Below, piece by piece: positions 21,079 to 31,853 of a stretch of DNA of 64,000 bases. Origin of the DNA: Nitzschia sp. DOCU1 (lineage: Eukaryota > Bacillariophyta > Bacillariophyceae > Bacillariales > Bacillariaceae); assembly GCA_951394045.1 (NCBI GenBank), contig OX595997.1:1736001-1800000 (forward strand), read 5' to 3'. The first letter of the stretch is position 1; each line of letters begins with the position of its first letter. The notes beneath the pieces are model-generated. The model saw only the letters and a program-made list of their open reading frames with translations, made no database searches and was not told the DNA's origin. The position numbers and the translations under genes are program-made.

Positions 21079-22262
21079 GATCAAGACAAGACACACCACT
21101 ACACAGTTTTGAGAATTTTTGGGCTACGACAGTCGTTCCTTGGAAATACAACAATCAACCCTTTGGGGGCACGCTACTCACACGCGAGAGCTGTATTGTA
21201 TAATAGATACTACATTTTACTACAAGTTGAAAATCAACATCAACAACTACAAGAAGAATAATTTTTAAAGTTATAAACGAACATCATCATTTGAAAACGT
21301 AAAAACGTGGTTACTTTAGTGCACACTTTATCCAGGGAGAGTAGCCCTGCTGCTACCAAATGTCATGGGTAATGGTGGGCGTTCGCTTGATGATAATGGC
21401 CCGACGACTACGCGGCGGCGTTGTATAGTCGAAGCGCTACTCCCTGGGCAGGCAGCAGCAAACAGGGGAGCCGACAGAGCAAGCGCAACAGATGTTGTTG
21501 TTTTGTACTACTAGTACGCTGCCGGCTACTGACCTCCAAGAACAACTGCTCGTCGTTCATCATGCTTGTGCTCTTTTCGTTGCTACGATGACCTTAGCAG
21601 CAGGCAACAAACAAAGAACAATAATTTGGCCTTGTTTTTTATCGCTAGTAGGAACTACTAGTAGTAGGGAGGTCCAACTAGTAGACCCGTTCGTGCGTTG
21701 TGCTCTTTTCGACGATCAGTGCTATTACTCTAGTAGTACAGGGCGAGAAGCTTGTTAGTACTGCGCCTGTTCTAATATCAGCTACTAACTAGCCTGGCTA
21801 CCGGTAGTCGTACGTACTACTACAATTCCCCTACTCCTGCAAAGAAGAAATGCGACCCGCCATCGGGACACTCTACCTACTACCGTAGTAGTAGTAGTGA
21901 CTCGATCCTATTATTACCCATAGACTCAAACATTACTATCGATATAGATGAACAATCAGTGAGGGCAACTGGGAAATAACCGAACGGGCTTATAAAGCAA
22001 AAAGATGCCCGCCACTCCCGTTCTCAAATGGAACTTAATGTACTGTCAGAACTTTGTATGAGATTTCTTTTATTTACCAAGCCGGCATGCAGCAAATGAA
22101 GCATAGTCGTAGTTTTTAGCATCGTAGGTCCATCGCCGAGGGTTCGGCCGCGCAGTTCCGCCGATAATGTTTCAACCCTTTCCCTTTCGCGATTACTTCC
22201 CTCGCACTCTGTTCTTTTCATTCACTTCACCAAGACTGACCACAAAAAAGCGATCGACCATC
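21079..22262. other. Intergenic between the small paralogues
   Basis: Contains a CTACCGGTAG at 21798-21807 and TAG-triplet stretches. Short ORFs here have no support. Confidence 0.45.
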
Positions 22263-22625
22263 ATGTCCATGCCATCATCTGAAGCATCAGCACAAGAAGC
22301 TAAAGGCAATTCATCGATTTGCATCATGCCTCTTCCACTGGAATTGGAACGGCAAGATACATCCTTCGACATTATTCGATCACCCCAAGTTCTGGCTGCC
22401 CCAAGACTATCGATGTTGGATGATTCTTCCATGGCCTCTATTGTTCCTCCACCCATATTGGATATATCGCCATCCATTTCATCCGTTTCCTCCTCCAAGA
22501 CAACAACAGCAGCAGCACCGCCGTCGTGGTGGTCTCCCAGCCGAAGAGCTACGATTCGATCTTCCAAGGATTTGTTATCACTCAAGGATGCGGCTGAGGA
22601 CGTTCAACGGCACATGCAGCTATAA
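22263..22625 (+). CDS. Small paralogous protein B (LELERQ motif), 120 aa
   Basis: The frame opens at 22167, but the ATG at 22263 is preferred by alignment with paralogue A. Conserved core: IMPLPLELERQDTSFDIIR. A longer Pro/Ser-rich linker follows, then PPSWWSPSRRA and the tail SKDLLSLKDAAEDVQRHMQL, which matches paralogue A at SWW.P, S(K)..LLS..D..E..QRHM.L. Tandem orientation and 1.2-kb spacing suggest local duplication. The conserved start, SWW and C-terminus under a diverged linker argue that both genes are real and under constraint. Confidence 0.7.
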   Translation: MSMPSSEASAQEAKGNSSICIMPLPLELERQDTSFDIIRSPQVLAAPRLSMLDDSSMASIVPPPILDISPSISSVSSSKTTTAAAPPSWWSPSRRATIRSSKDLLSLKDAAEDVQRHMQL

Positions 22626-23576
22626 AAGCCGAGGGTTCCATTTTCATCCTTTTTGTGCAATTTTTCTTTATCGAGACCAGGACCCAAACTTTGGGAGCGG
22701 TGCCATGTGAACTAGTAGCAAACGTTGTACATTTTTAAGACTAACAAAAACGATTTGCTATTTCTGTTGGCTGACGACAAAAAGAGTCCTATACGTACAC
22801 CCGCCAATTGCCAATCTGGTACTACTAAAATAGCTAGACCACCACCGCGTCGTCCTATCCACAAGTGCACTCTACTACTATTTTGAAAGCAAGAATGACG
22901 ATCGGACTGCTATCCAGTTAACAACTTGCACCTTCTTGTCAAGCTAAGAGGATCGATTTCTTTGTTCGCCCCCGGAGCGAAAGTAGTACCTGGTGCCACC
23001 ACCACCAACAGCAACAAGAACAATGTCAGCAATTTCGCCTACAGTAGACTGCGTTTGTTAAGGCTTTCTAGTAGTAGTAGCACGACCCGCGTCTCGGAAT
23101 CACCAGAGTTACTACAGTAGTCTGCACATCTACCTCAGAGACGACAATCTATACTCGCTACTATACCGGTAGCTAGTCGTAATGCTCTAGTAGTAGTAGA
23201 GAGTAAACAGCGTAGTTGCTGCTAAAAAAGGTGAGGGCGTTCACGATCGCACAGACACTCGGTATCTACGGTACCCCCGTTTAAGGAATATCATAACCGG
23301 TTGTCCCTACCCTTTGACTTCCTTATGCCTCCGTCTGTCCTTCAATCGCCACAGGTTTCGCTCGCACGTGCTCATTCTACACCGCTTCATTTTCGTTCTT
23401 GCTCGCCCAAGCGTTGGCGCACGGGAACGTGGTGGCAACGGGCGGGGATCGCGTTACTCACACATCCGCCCAAGACCAAGAAAGCCAAGGTGTTATTGCT
23501 GTTGTTGCTGTAATGCTCGTCTCCTCATAACTCCAGCACTTGACAGTTTCAAACAAGTACACTAGAACAAATAACC
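22626..23576. other. Intergenic
   Basis: Holds TACCGGTA at 23164-23171 and several TAG-triplet runs. No gene supported. Confidence 0.45.
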
Positions 23577-24176
23577 ATGGCCGTCCCCACTGCTCCTACA
23601 CTGCGTCGGGGTCCCGTCTTTTTCTCTTCGGCCGATCTCGTGTTGCAACGCAACCAAGAACGACGGCAACGTGGTGAGCCGATTCATCCATGGCCTGATG
23701 ACGATGATAATGACAATGGCAGTTCGTGCATGCCACCACCTCCTTCCATGTTGCCCTTGTCCGATTCTTCTTCGGTGGCACGGTCTTTGTCGCCAAAATC
23801 ATCATCACTCAATTCACCGCTGTGGGCCTTGAATATGACACCAGCCAGTGGCGGATTGATTGACGACGATGATGAAGCTGATGATGATGAAGAAGAAGAA
23901 GACCCGTATCGCTCCACGACTACCTTTAATCCCTTGCATGCCCGACACATGCAATATTCCAAATCCCAGCCGTATTCCCCACAAGAACAAGCCTTGTATG
24001 AAGCGGCGGTCCCACTCTGTCGAGCCGGATTTGCCGCCGCCGTCACCTTTACTCCGACGCATGCCGCCGATGAAAAGGTCATGCCACTACCGACCTGGAG
24101 ACCTTCTAGTGCTAGTAGTGTTGCCCAAACTCCAAACCATTTTGGCAACGGCAACCTGTATCCAAACTTTTACTAA
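23577..24176 (+). CDS. Hypothetical protein, 199 aa
   Basis: ATG at 23577 lies in a good context (ACC ATG G) and the frame is uninterrupted to TAA at 24176. The N-terminus RRGPVFFSSADLVLQRNQER looks structured and basic. Two acidic runs follow (PDDDDNDN and DDDDEADDDEEEED) with Pro/Ser linkers, and then a more ordered segment with YSPQEQALYEAAVPLCRAGF and a C-terminus ending NLYPNFY. No known domain was identified. The acidic tracts create spurious antisense ORFs. Confidence 0.6.
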   Translation: MAVPTAPTLRRGPVFFSSADLVLQRNQERRQRGEPIHPWPDDDDNDNGSSCMPPPPSMLPLSDSSSVARSLSPKSSSLNSPLWALNMTPASGGLIDDDDEADDDEEEEDPYRSTTTFNPLHARHMQYSKSQPYSPQEQALYEAAVPLCRAGFAAAVTFTPTHAADEKVMPLPTWRPSSASSVAQTPNHFGNGNLYPNFY

Positions 24177-25344
24177 CGTTTGCTGCTTCGGGAACGATTT
24201 GGTGCAGCTACTTCTACAACTTGGACGGACAAGACTACTACAACTTGCTACTGGTAACAGTCTAGAGAGAACGCCAATTTGGAGGAGCGAACCAGAGTCA
24301 ACCCGCCGCCGTGATGGTACTGGCTTTTTGCCTCTTGCCTCTTGCCCGTTCGAAACAATTTACGCTTACAAATTTTGCAAAAATGGTAAAATGGTAAAAT
24401 CTCGTTTGGATGACATGGCTGGTACTAGTAGGAAATAGCAGTGACAAACTACTAGTCATTGGTGCAGCAAAAGGCACGCCGCTATTTTTTTGGTTGTTGT
24501 TACTATGAGTGGTAGAGTCTGGCATGATGCAGAATGGAATTCAGGCCGATCCTTTTGGAATATCTCCGTTCTTTCTAGTATTACTATTACTATAGTACAA
24601 GAAGATTTATGATATTCAATAAGACGAAAACGACTACTAGTCGTCATTCATTCTTTTAGATTGATTGCTTCTTTCACCTAACTACTACAACTAGTACTCC
24701 TTGTTGCGCACCGCCGGTCTCTAGTAGTACTAGTAACACGGATGATTCTTCTACAATCTTTGATTATTAACAATAGAGAGTCGAAAAATACAATAGGAAA
24801 CGTTCGCAATGATGAATGCATTGGCTAAATTTTATTTGGTGTTCCAACAACAAAACACGGCGTCGTAGTAGGCAGCTACGGGTACTTAGTAGTACCAGTG
24901 ACCTTCTTGGGGTTTTACTCCTACTAGTAGAGTAGCACTATGACTCCATGTATTCTTCTTACCATCCAAAGGCTATAATAACAACAACTAGCGAACTAGC
25001 TACAAGTACAAAATGTCGCTATGCTTTGGCGTGGGGTAGCTTTTCGAAAGATGCTGGGTAGCCAAATAACTATGCAACATGATTAAGAGCATGATCGGCG
25101 GTTGCAGAACGTCACCGTATCTTTTGGCGAAGGCATTCGAATTTGGTGGTTATTTGGCTGTTACGCCGAAAATAACGCCCCGGCGATGCATGAGATGAGG
25201 TGATGGATTGTTTGTGATGTAGCAACGGACACATCTATCAAAAAGACCACAACAGCTCTTTGTTATCCATGGCCATGGCATTACGGTCCATGGCTTGCAA
25301 TTCGTCCTAGGTCTTCGCAAGTGGGACAATTGTTTCTTTGGACG
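24177..25344. other. Intergenic
   Basis: TAG-triplet-rich. No gene supported. The last 140 bp are the likely 5' region of the next gene. Confidence 0.45.
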
Positions 25345-27357
25345 ATGATGAAGATCCTAGGATGCTCTTTTCCTCGTGGGCGGAAATCGCCAGCCGCACA
25401 GTCACAAGAAGTGGGCGGTGGAAAGGCCAGACAAAGCAGCGAGGAGCCATTAGTAGCGTCGGCAAATCACAGCAAACAAAACATCAAGTTTCGTCCTTGC
25501 CCGTGGTCAAAATGGAACGAGCATGCCATGGTTCGTTTTGAACCAACGCCAGATGCTCCTTGGCACATGCATCTCGTAGACGACGACGGCCACGAAGTAG
25601 TGTCACTGGGTTCGGATAATAATAGCAGCACCAGCAGCAGCAGCAGTAGTAGCAGCGTCTATTTGGACACTGTGGAATTCAACCCCGCGGTGATACCACA
25701 AGAGACAACGACGACGACGACTCCTTTGCTACTAGCGTCAGCAGAGGTACCGCGAAATCACCAGGCTCTTGCTGCCACTACTACAGTAGTACAAGAACAA
25801 CAAACATTGCAATTTTACTCATCGGCCCACTTTCAATATCCTTCGATACAATTTCATGCTACAAAGAAACGAATACCAAGGGCAAGATTGCATCCACAAG
25901 TATCTGCAAATGCTGCTGGAGACGACACGCACATTACTTCTACTGCTATTACAACGGCAACTACCCCCGCCTTTGCTACTATTGTCGATAGGGGCGACAA
26001 TAACGCCCTAATGGAACAAGCACCATCATCTCCGGGATCACAAGTACATGGGGTCAACGAAACACTATTAGTAGACGCCGGCGCTCAGGACCAGGCGGCG
26101 GACACGACGAGAATGCCCCAAAGCGTCACGAAGATTCCACAATCGCCAGAATCCTCGTACACAAAGGAACGATCGCTCGTGGTGGCGGAGGGATCTTCCA
26201 CAACCAGTATGCTTGACAACAAGCAGCAGCAACAGCAGCAGTCACTGGAGATTTCGTCATTGATCAGTACTTCCAGCCCCAGCAACGATCTACAAGGACC
26301 CGCAATTGTATCGCCTGGCAATTCACCTTCTTCCACTAGCAGAGATGCTACTTCAGCCGACGAACAGCAGCAAGAAGAGGATATCGTGGGGCTTTCTTCC
26401 TCATGCCAAATTGGCAACACTGGCAATCGTCTATTACGTGTTGATTGTAAAGACAAGGACTTTCCAAACACATTGGCTGCTGCTGTCGTCTCACCGGGGG
26501 GAGACTCTGTCGTAGTTAATGACGATGACAGGGAGGAATCAACCGCTGCCAATGGGGAGGCAGCAGCAACAACGAAGCAAACACCAGCTCGCCCAATGGT
26601 CCTCCTATATCATCATTGTGTTGTGGAACGCGTGTCCTCGACAGCGGTAGAGTCCAACAAGAAGGAAGAAACTTGTTGTCAAGACGAACAAGACTTCCCG
26701 CCGTCTGCTGTTGTTTCACCGTCTTCTGTGATGAGCTTAATGTCGTCGTCGTCATCATCATCATCGACGCGTGTCGTTACTCCAACGGCTGCTGATCATT
26801 CTATGAACAAGAAGAATTTGGCTGGGGGCTGCTGGGGGTCTACAACTACCACTTTGGTCCACCATAGTCCCATATTGGTGGTGTTGGACGAAGGCGATGC
26901 GGTGGAAGAAGAACACGATCACGATGCCGAGAAGGACGACAACAATGTCAACCTTCCCGCTGAATCTAGTACTCCTTCAACACCAATTTGTTGGACGGAT
27001 CGTGACATTGAATTCCATTCTCCTTCTTCTTTTTCGTCACAACAACAACCTCAACAACAACCTCGTCTTGCGAAAAGTCCGTCTTGGTCCTCGGTATCCC
27101 AAACGTCAACAACGACTACGAATACTATTACTGCTCCCTCCACAGTGTCTATAGCGTCTGGATGCTGGAAGATGACGACGCATAGCACGACTACTTTCAC
27201 GACGACGACAGTAACAGCCACAGTGACGCGACGACAACCAAACGACAAGAAGCCTCCTCGTATTCGCATTATTGAACTAGTACTGGAGAACAATGATGAT
27301 GACGACGAGGACGAGGCTGTCACTGATGATAACATTCGGACGCTCTATTGGATATAG
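25345..27357 (+). CDS. Low-complexity Ser/Thr/Gln-rich protein, about 670 aa
   Basis: The frame begins with GTG at 25321, but the first ATGs are at 25345 and 25348. Two short ordered segments bracket a very long disordered middle. Near the N-terminus is FRPCPWSKWNEHAMVRFEP followed by DAPWHMHLVDDDGHEVVSL, and at the C-terminus PPRIRIIELVLENNDDDDED. The middle is homopolymer-like, with Ser runs, Gln runs encoded by CAG/CAA and Thr runs encoded by ACG/ACT. The Trp-rich N-terminal piece could be a small binding module. Function unknown. I cannot exclude an additional 5' exon. Confidence 0.6.
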   Translation: MMKILGCSFPRGRKSPAAQSQEVGGGKARQSSEEPLVASANHSKQNIKFRPCPWSKWNEHAMVRFEPTPDAPWHMHLVDDDGHEVVSLGSDNNSSTSSSSSSSSVYLDTVEFNPAVIPQETTTTTTPLLLASAEVPRNHQALAATTTVVQEQQTLQFYSSAHFQYPSIQFHATKKRIPRARLHPQVSANAAGDDTHITSTAITTATTPAFATIVDRGDNNALMEQAPSSPGSQVHGVNETLLVDAGAQDQAADTTRMPQSVTKIPQSPESSYTKERSLVVAEGSSTTSMLDNKQQQQQQSLEISSLISTSSPSNDLQGPAIVSPGNSPSSTSRDATSADEQQQEEDIVGLSSSCQIGNTGNRLLRVDCKDKDFPNTLAAAVVSPGGDSVVVNDDDREESTAANGEAAATTKQTPARPMVLLYHHCVVERVSSTAVESNKKEETCCQDEQDFPPSAVVSPSSVMSLMSSSSSSSSTRVVTPTAADHSMNKKNLAGGCWGSTTTTLVHHSPILVVLDEGDAVEEEHDHDAEKDDNNVNLPAESSTPSTPICWTDRDIEFHSPSSFSSQQQPQQQPRLAKSPSWSSVSQTSTTTTNTITAPSTVSIASGCWKMTTHSTTTFTTTTVTATVTRRQPNDKKPPRIRIIELVLENNDDDDEDEAVTDDNIRTLYWI

Positions 27358-28329
27358 TGCTACTTTTGAAGCAGCGAAGCATGGTGCGCCGATCCAGCAG
27401 TTCGAAGACGTTGGAGGGGAACGATGCATTATTCGCAAGACTACTATAGCTTCTGGTCTTGTGTAACTGCGAGTGCCCATTAAAGAAGGAGATGACATAC
27501 TTTCATATCGTCTATAGTAATACCCGTCGCTACTAGAGTGACGTCTACGTTATAGATTAAGGCAATCGTGAATGAAGAATCGCATTGCAGTAAAACTATC
27601 GACGCTGTCCTCGATCGTCTCGTTCATTCGCGTTTGGAATCAAGCTTGTTAGACGATAGCACTGATAAAATGACTTCATTCGTGCTTTGCCCCCTCCTCG
27701 CTGAACTTAGCTAGTAGAGATCTGGGCCATGGTGGGTTGTCACCGCTCTGCAGTCACAAGAAGCTACCGGTAGGGTTGCAGACACATGCTACTGTAGTAG
27801 CCAGATAGCGTCTGTGCGTCATGTAGTCGAGGCGATCGAAAGCTAATTAGTCCCTTTGGAGAATAGTCCCTACGACGTCTCCAGAGTATCTTCTGTTAAG
27901 TATTAATTAAATGCCGACACGGTATTGATGCCAATCCTAACTGACAGACATTTCACCTTTGCCTCTCTCACTTTTGTCCGGGGCTCTCGAGCTCTCCATC
28001 GTCATCCTACCGGTAGGCAGGCATCGCCGCGCCACCATGGGCAGCGATGTCCCAAGCTCTCGCTATGCAGGATCTATCACTTGCAGGTTATGCCGACACT
28101 GCTTTTGCCGCTTGCAAGGTTTCTTTCATTGACGATCGCCCCAGTTGCCACCATCCACCTACCATCTAGGAGTAGTACTCATTGTTGCGTTATTTCGTAC
28201 TCCTGGGAGCAAGAAGCCGCTCCCTGAAATCCTGATCATATCGAGCCCAAGTTCCTACTGCGGTATTCCGTTCCTCTCCGGCCGGCAGGGCTCCCCCGTT
28301 ATTCCTATCTTTGTGAATACCTGAAACAG
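27358..28329. other. Intergenic
   Basis: Contains two CTACCGGTAG palindromes at 27764-27773 and 28007-28016, the second about 320 bp upstream of the next start codon. No gene supported. Confidence 0.45.
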
Positions 28330-30354
28330 ATGAAGTCTTATAGAAATCTGAGGCCCGAACTCGCCCTGAAGGTTCAAAACTGGCTAGTGAGTTTTCATCG
28401 CTTGGATCCTCGCTACAAGATCTTGACGTTCTTCAATCAAGTCGCGGCCGAGGGGGCTGACAACTTGATGGACGATGCCAGCGACGATGCAAACTACCCC
28501 ACCAATGCCGCTGATGGCGAAGAAGCTCATCGACCTTCCGTACTCAGTCCAGCACAGCAATTATTGAGTGATGCATTTAATGCCACTTCCATCCTAACCG
28601 TATGGAGACCTTGCAGCAATGATGCCATGCGTAAAATGATGGAGGGAAGTGGGGTCGGGAAAGGATTGGATATCAAAGGCAAATCCGCCAAGAAAGGCAT
28701 ATTGTCAGCACTAGTTCCCTATCTTCAAATTCATGAAGAAACGGACAAGTATTTGATTCAACCCATCGTCGTCAATGCCAAGGTTCGCGTTTACTACTCG
28801 AGTGAAGAAGCGCGACAAACCGTTATAGAAACACTTCTACCTCTGGCGAGAGACGATGCCGAGTTCGAAGATGATTTGATTCCATCTAAAATCAAACATA
28901 TCGACAAGTACGCTCGTAAAGGCTTGTATGGCTTGGAACTGGCACAACGACTCTTTTGGAGAGGTTACGTGACGAAGCAGGACATTTCCCGCTCAGGAGA
29001 ATATGAAACGGGGCGACCATCGGTAGCCGGATTTCAAGATGCCAATAATAAAACACTCAAAATGGCACTCAAACAAACACCGGAACCAAGTCCGATGCCC
29101 GTCGTCTTTCAGTACGATCCGGAAGTTGCCATGAGACCACAAACTCTCGTAATGGCCTATGAAGAAAACGGCACAGTCACGCCAGTCGTTTCGGACTTTG
29201 ATGGATTCTTATTGGGTTGGAGACGAGAAGCATTGTGGTTTGGTTGTAATTTACCACGAGAACAAGAAGATTTGATGATGTGGTGTATCAAACATATCGA
29301 GGCGATTTTGGATGCTCGCCCCACTACTGAAACATGGACGGTACGATGGTTAGAAGTACTCAAAGAAGAAGCTTCTTCGGGTTTCATTCCAGAAATCCCA
29401 GAATATGGATTTGGCGATCCCAAATCGTATGGTATCATGGAGCAAGCGGCCAAACGATTGATTGATACAGGCGCGGTGCGACATGGATCGGAATGTTTCA
29501 ATTATTACTTTCCACAAGAAATTGATGACATGTTCCTACTGATTAGTGACACACTCTCTCCAGTTCCATGGAAGTATGTCAATGTGGAAGACTTGCAAGC
29601 TCTTTTGAGCCAAAAGATAGCGGAAGGGTTCGTCTTTCCTTTGAATCCCAAATGGATCTTGTGTGATCCCGGGTGGAAGAAACTATACGATGAACTCATG
29701 GCGAGTGATGCCTTGTATGCCGATATGTCCAAAGATGTATGGTATCCACCTTTTTTGGGAGTTCGACAAAAGATTGAAGAAATTCACAAGAGACATCCGA
29801 ACGGATTTCAACAACGTACCGGACGGGTCTCGTTTGAAGCCAAGAAGGGGTATTCGCCCCTGCGTCAAAATCTGGAACGAGGAGTTGCGATGTCGGGTAA
29901 TGCTGCCTTTGATTTGGCCGAACTGGAATTAGAAAACTTTACAAGTCGCAAGAATGCTTTGGCAAGACAAATTCAATTGGCGTCCCTGCAGGAATTGCCA
30001 GAAGAAGAAGAAAATGGCGACGTTTCTCGTGCGGGTCGTCAAATGAGTAAACGAAGCATGTTTCGATTACAACGTTCCGACGATGCGGGGGCTGGTGCCA
30101 AGGGTAGCGCCACTAGTATGGACTCCAACTCGGGCCGTTCTGGCCGATCGGGGCATTCGGGCCACTCGCCGGTTAGGAACTCGCCGGTTAGGAGTGGGAG
30201 TGGTGTGTTACCGGAAACAGAGACGCCCATGTCAAAGCGGTCCTTATTTCCATCGATGCATTCGGCAACAAATGAACCACGGCGGAATTTTAGCAACATC
30301 TTGGCCGTGGATGCAGACTTGGGAGATTCGGAGGAATTTCATGGAGACGACTGA
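28330..30354 (+). CDS. Edema-factor/CyaA/ExoY-type nucleotidyl-cyclase-like protein, 674 aa
   Basis: Single exon from ATG at 28330. Three separated motifs match the order found in class II (edema factor/CyaA/ExoY) adenylyl cyclases: KGLDIKGKS at residues 111-119, SDFDGF at 288-293 (the two metal-binding Asp), and VRHGSECFNYYFPQEIDD at 383-400 (the His and Asn of the nucleotide/catalytic loop). K111, K118, D289, D291, H385 and N391 are in the expected places. The family's catalytic His between the two Lys is Lys (K116) here. There is no signal peptide, protease or secretion domain. The C-terminal 120 residues are Ser/Arg-rich, with MSKRS(M/L)F repeated twice. I see no sign that this is a secreted toxin; it looks like a host gene using the fold. 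The product (cAMP or other cNMP) and even activity are unproven. Confidence 0.6.
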   Translation: MKSYRNLRPELALKVQNWLVSFHRLDPRYKILTFFNQVAAEGADNLMDDASDDANYPTNAADGEEAHRPSVLSPAQQLLSDAFNATSILTVWRPCSNDAMRKMMEGSGVGKGLDIKGKSAKKGILSALVPYLQIHEETDKYLIQPIVVNAKVRVYYSSEEARQTVIETLLPLARDDAEFEDDLIPSKIKHIDKYARKGLYGLELAQRLFWRGYVTKQDISRSGEYETGRPSVAGFQDANNKTLKMALKQTPEPSPMPVVFQYDPEVAMRPQTLVMAYEENGTVTPVVSDFDGFLLGWRREALWFGCNLPREQEDLMMWCIKHIEAILDARPTTETWTVRWLEVLKEEASSGFIPEIPEYGFGDPKSYGIMEQAAKRLIDTGAVRHGSECFNYYFPQEIDDMFLLISDTLSPVPWKYVNVEDLQALLSQKIAEGFVFPLNPKWILCDPGWKKLYDELMASDALYADMSKDVWYPPFLGVRQKIEEIHKRHPNGFQQRTGRVSFEAKKGYSPLRQNLERGVAMSGNAAFDLAELELENFTSRKNALARQIQLASLQELPEEEENGDVSRAGRQMSKRSMFRLQRSDDAGAGAKGSATSMDSNSGRSGRSGHSGHSPVRNSPVRSGSGVLPETETPMSKRSLFPSMHSATNEPRRNFSNILAVDADLGDSEEFHGDD

Positions 30355-30847
30355 CGATGCAACCGAGCAGCGACGACGATGAAGGGAAAACGACGAAGGA
30401 AAATGCTGTTTAGGTTAATAATAGTAACACCCTCATGAAATACATTGTACTACCCGGCGTAGTAGTTGCTACTGCCAACTTCCGGTTGTCTCTGTCTCGC
30501 GGCAGAGTAAATAGCAGCAACAAACTAGTTAGTAGTAGTCGACTGCGACCAGCTAGGTGCGCAATATTGTGCTGACTTCTTCTCCCTTTGCTACTACGAG
30601 GCTGGGCTCCTTCTGCCACTAGGAACCATCACTACTACTCCTTGTCCTCCTTTGCGAGTACAAGTAGTAGGATATCACTACTACTCCTTGTCCTCCTTTG
30701 CGAGTACAAGTAGTAGGATAGCCGACACCGCATTCCAAAAAATCTGAAGAAGTAGGTACCTACTCTCGAAGTAATGGATAGGGTATCTACTACAAGAGCA
30801 ATTGTGCTTAGAGCAAGGTGTAGAGTAAAGCAGCAAGTACTCGAAAA
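30355..30847. other. Intergenic with a 46-bp tandem duplication
   Basis: 3' flank of the cyclase-like gene. Contains the exact 46-bp duplication annotated separately and TAG triplets. Confidence 0.5.
30629..30720. repeat. Two exact tandem copies of a 46-bp unit
   Basis: 30629-30674 and 30675-30720 are identical and each unit is itself nearly palindromic at its ends (ACTACTAC...GTAGTAGG). Perfect identity indicates a recent event. Confidence 0.9.
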
Positions 30848-31570
30848 TTGAAAACGAGCTTCTATCTAGTCCCTCGCCGGAACGTTATTCGCCACCTATG
30901 TAGGACAGTCTCGAAGAAGGAGATAGTTCCATCATCCACAGATGGTCAATATTTCTGGATGAGTGCATGGGTGCTGGCTCCCAAGACGGCAACTGCTGGT
31001 ACGTATTCCCTGTCACGAACCCGTTATCTTGGTGTTGGACCGCCTAGCTGGCAGTCTTCATTAAAGTGGACATCAACAAGCACGTTGTGACCAATTGGAA
31101 TTTCACGATGCAACAAGGCATTTTCTTGCCACACCTTGGCTGGAGACATGCACCATGAGATAAAATTTGAATCTTGGTGACTTTCTTGATGGCCCTGGGG
31201 TTCATTCTTTCAGCAGGCGACAATCAGTCTTGGTTCGTCTTCATCTTTCGTTTGGGTTATCATTCACCAACAAGTTTTTGGTACATTGAGCATCCGGCCA
31301 TTTCTATGGTTTGGAGGCGTCATATGTCTTTTGATCGTTTTGGGTCAATCATTGCATGTTGTGCCTACTGTAGACGACATGTTTCCCTGCAGCTTGATGC
31401 TTGTCATCGTTGCCAAAAGTCCACCCTATCACCAAGACGGCATTCTTACCTGGTACTGTATTAACTACCCGAAACGCTTCACCTTGCAACCGATGAATTG
31501 TGTTGTTGCTCGTGAGATTGGGTTAGTGGTGAGGCTTTTTACCAGGACTATCCGGTACTGCGCTATGTAG
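30848..31570 (+). pseudogene. Decayed PiggyBac-like transposase remnant (tentative)
   Basis: Three overlapping short frames on the plus strand keep, in order, fragments that recall DDE_Tnp_1_7 (PiggyBac-type) transposases. These are FWMSAWVLAP near 30955, GDNQSWFVF near 31214 followed by WYIEHPAISMVW near 31280, and a third fragment in another frame at about 31400-31500. The 85-codon spacing between the first two fits the family. Stops and frame changes make it non-functional. The resemblance is by eye and weak. Confidence 0.33.
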
Positions 31571-31629
31571 GCCCTACGTGGGATCGTGCTCCTTAAATTG
31601 GGACCTCGCAATTTTTAACAAGGCCTAGT

Positions 31630-31641
31630 ATTTAACGCGAT
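31630..31641 (+). repeat. 12-bp direct repeat, left copy (ATTTAACGCGAT)
   Basis: Identical to 38945-38956. The two copies lie outside the two minisatellite arrays that bracket the transposase cassette, and could be a target-site duplication. Confidence 0.55.
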
Positions 31642-31688
31642 ATATTGCTATTAGATTTCCTTTCAGAACTTCATGCCAACGGCTGATG

Positions 31689-31853
31689 CGAAACGGGGTT
31701 TTTTGAAACGGGGTATTTCGAAACGGGGTTTTATCGAAACGGGGTTTTTGAAACGGGGTTTTTTCGAAACGGGGTTTTCGAAACGGGGTTTTTTCGAAAC
31801 GGGGTTTTCGAAACGGGGTTTTTCGAAACGGGGCTTTGCGAAACGGGGTTTTT
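31689..31853 (+). repeat. GAAACGGGGTTTT minisatellite array A (11 units)
   Basis: Units of 14-17 bp of the form CGAAACGGGGTTTT(TT) vary in the T-run or its interruption. Eight consecutive units occur in the same variant order in array B at 38.7 kb. The array is stop-free in several frames on both strands, which explains the repetitive ORFs there. It is flanked by an imperfect 11-bp direct repeat, AACTT(C/G)ATGCC, at 31667-31677 and 31856-31866. Confidence 0.95.

Noticed and set aside
31689..31853. CRISPR array
   Set aside because: Units abut with no unique spacers and the genome is eukaryotic; it is a minisatellite.
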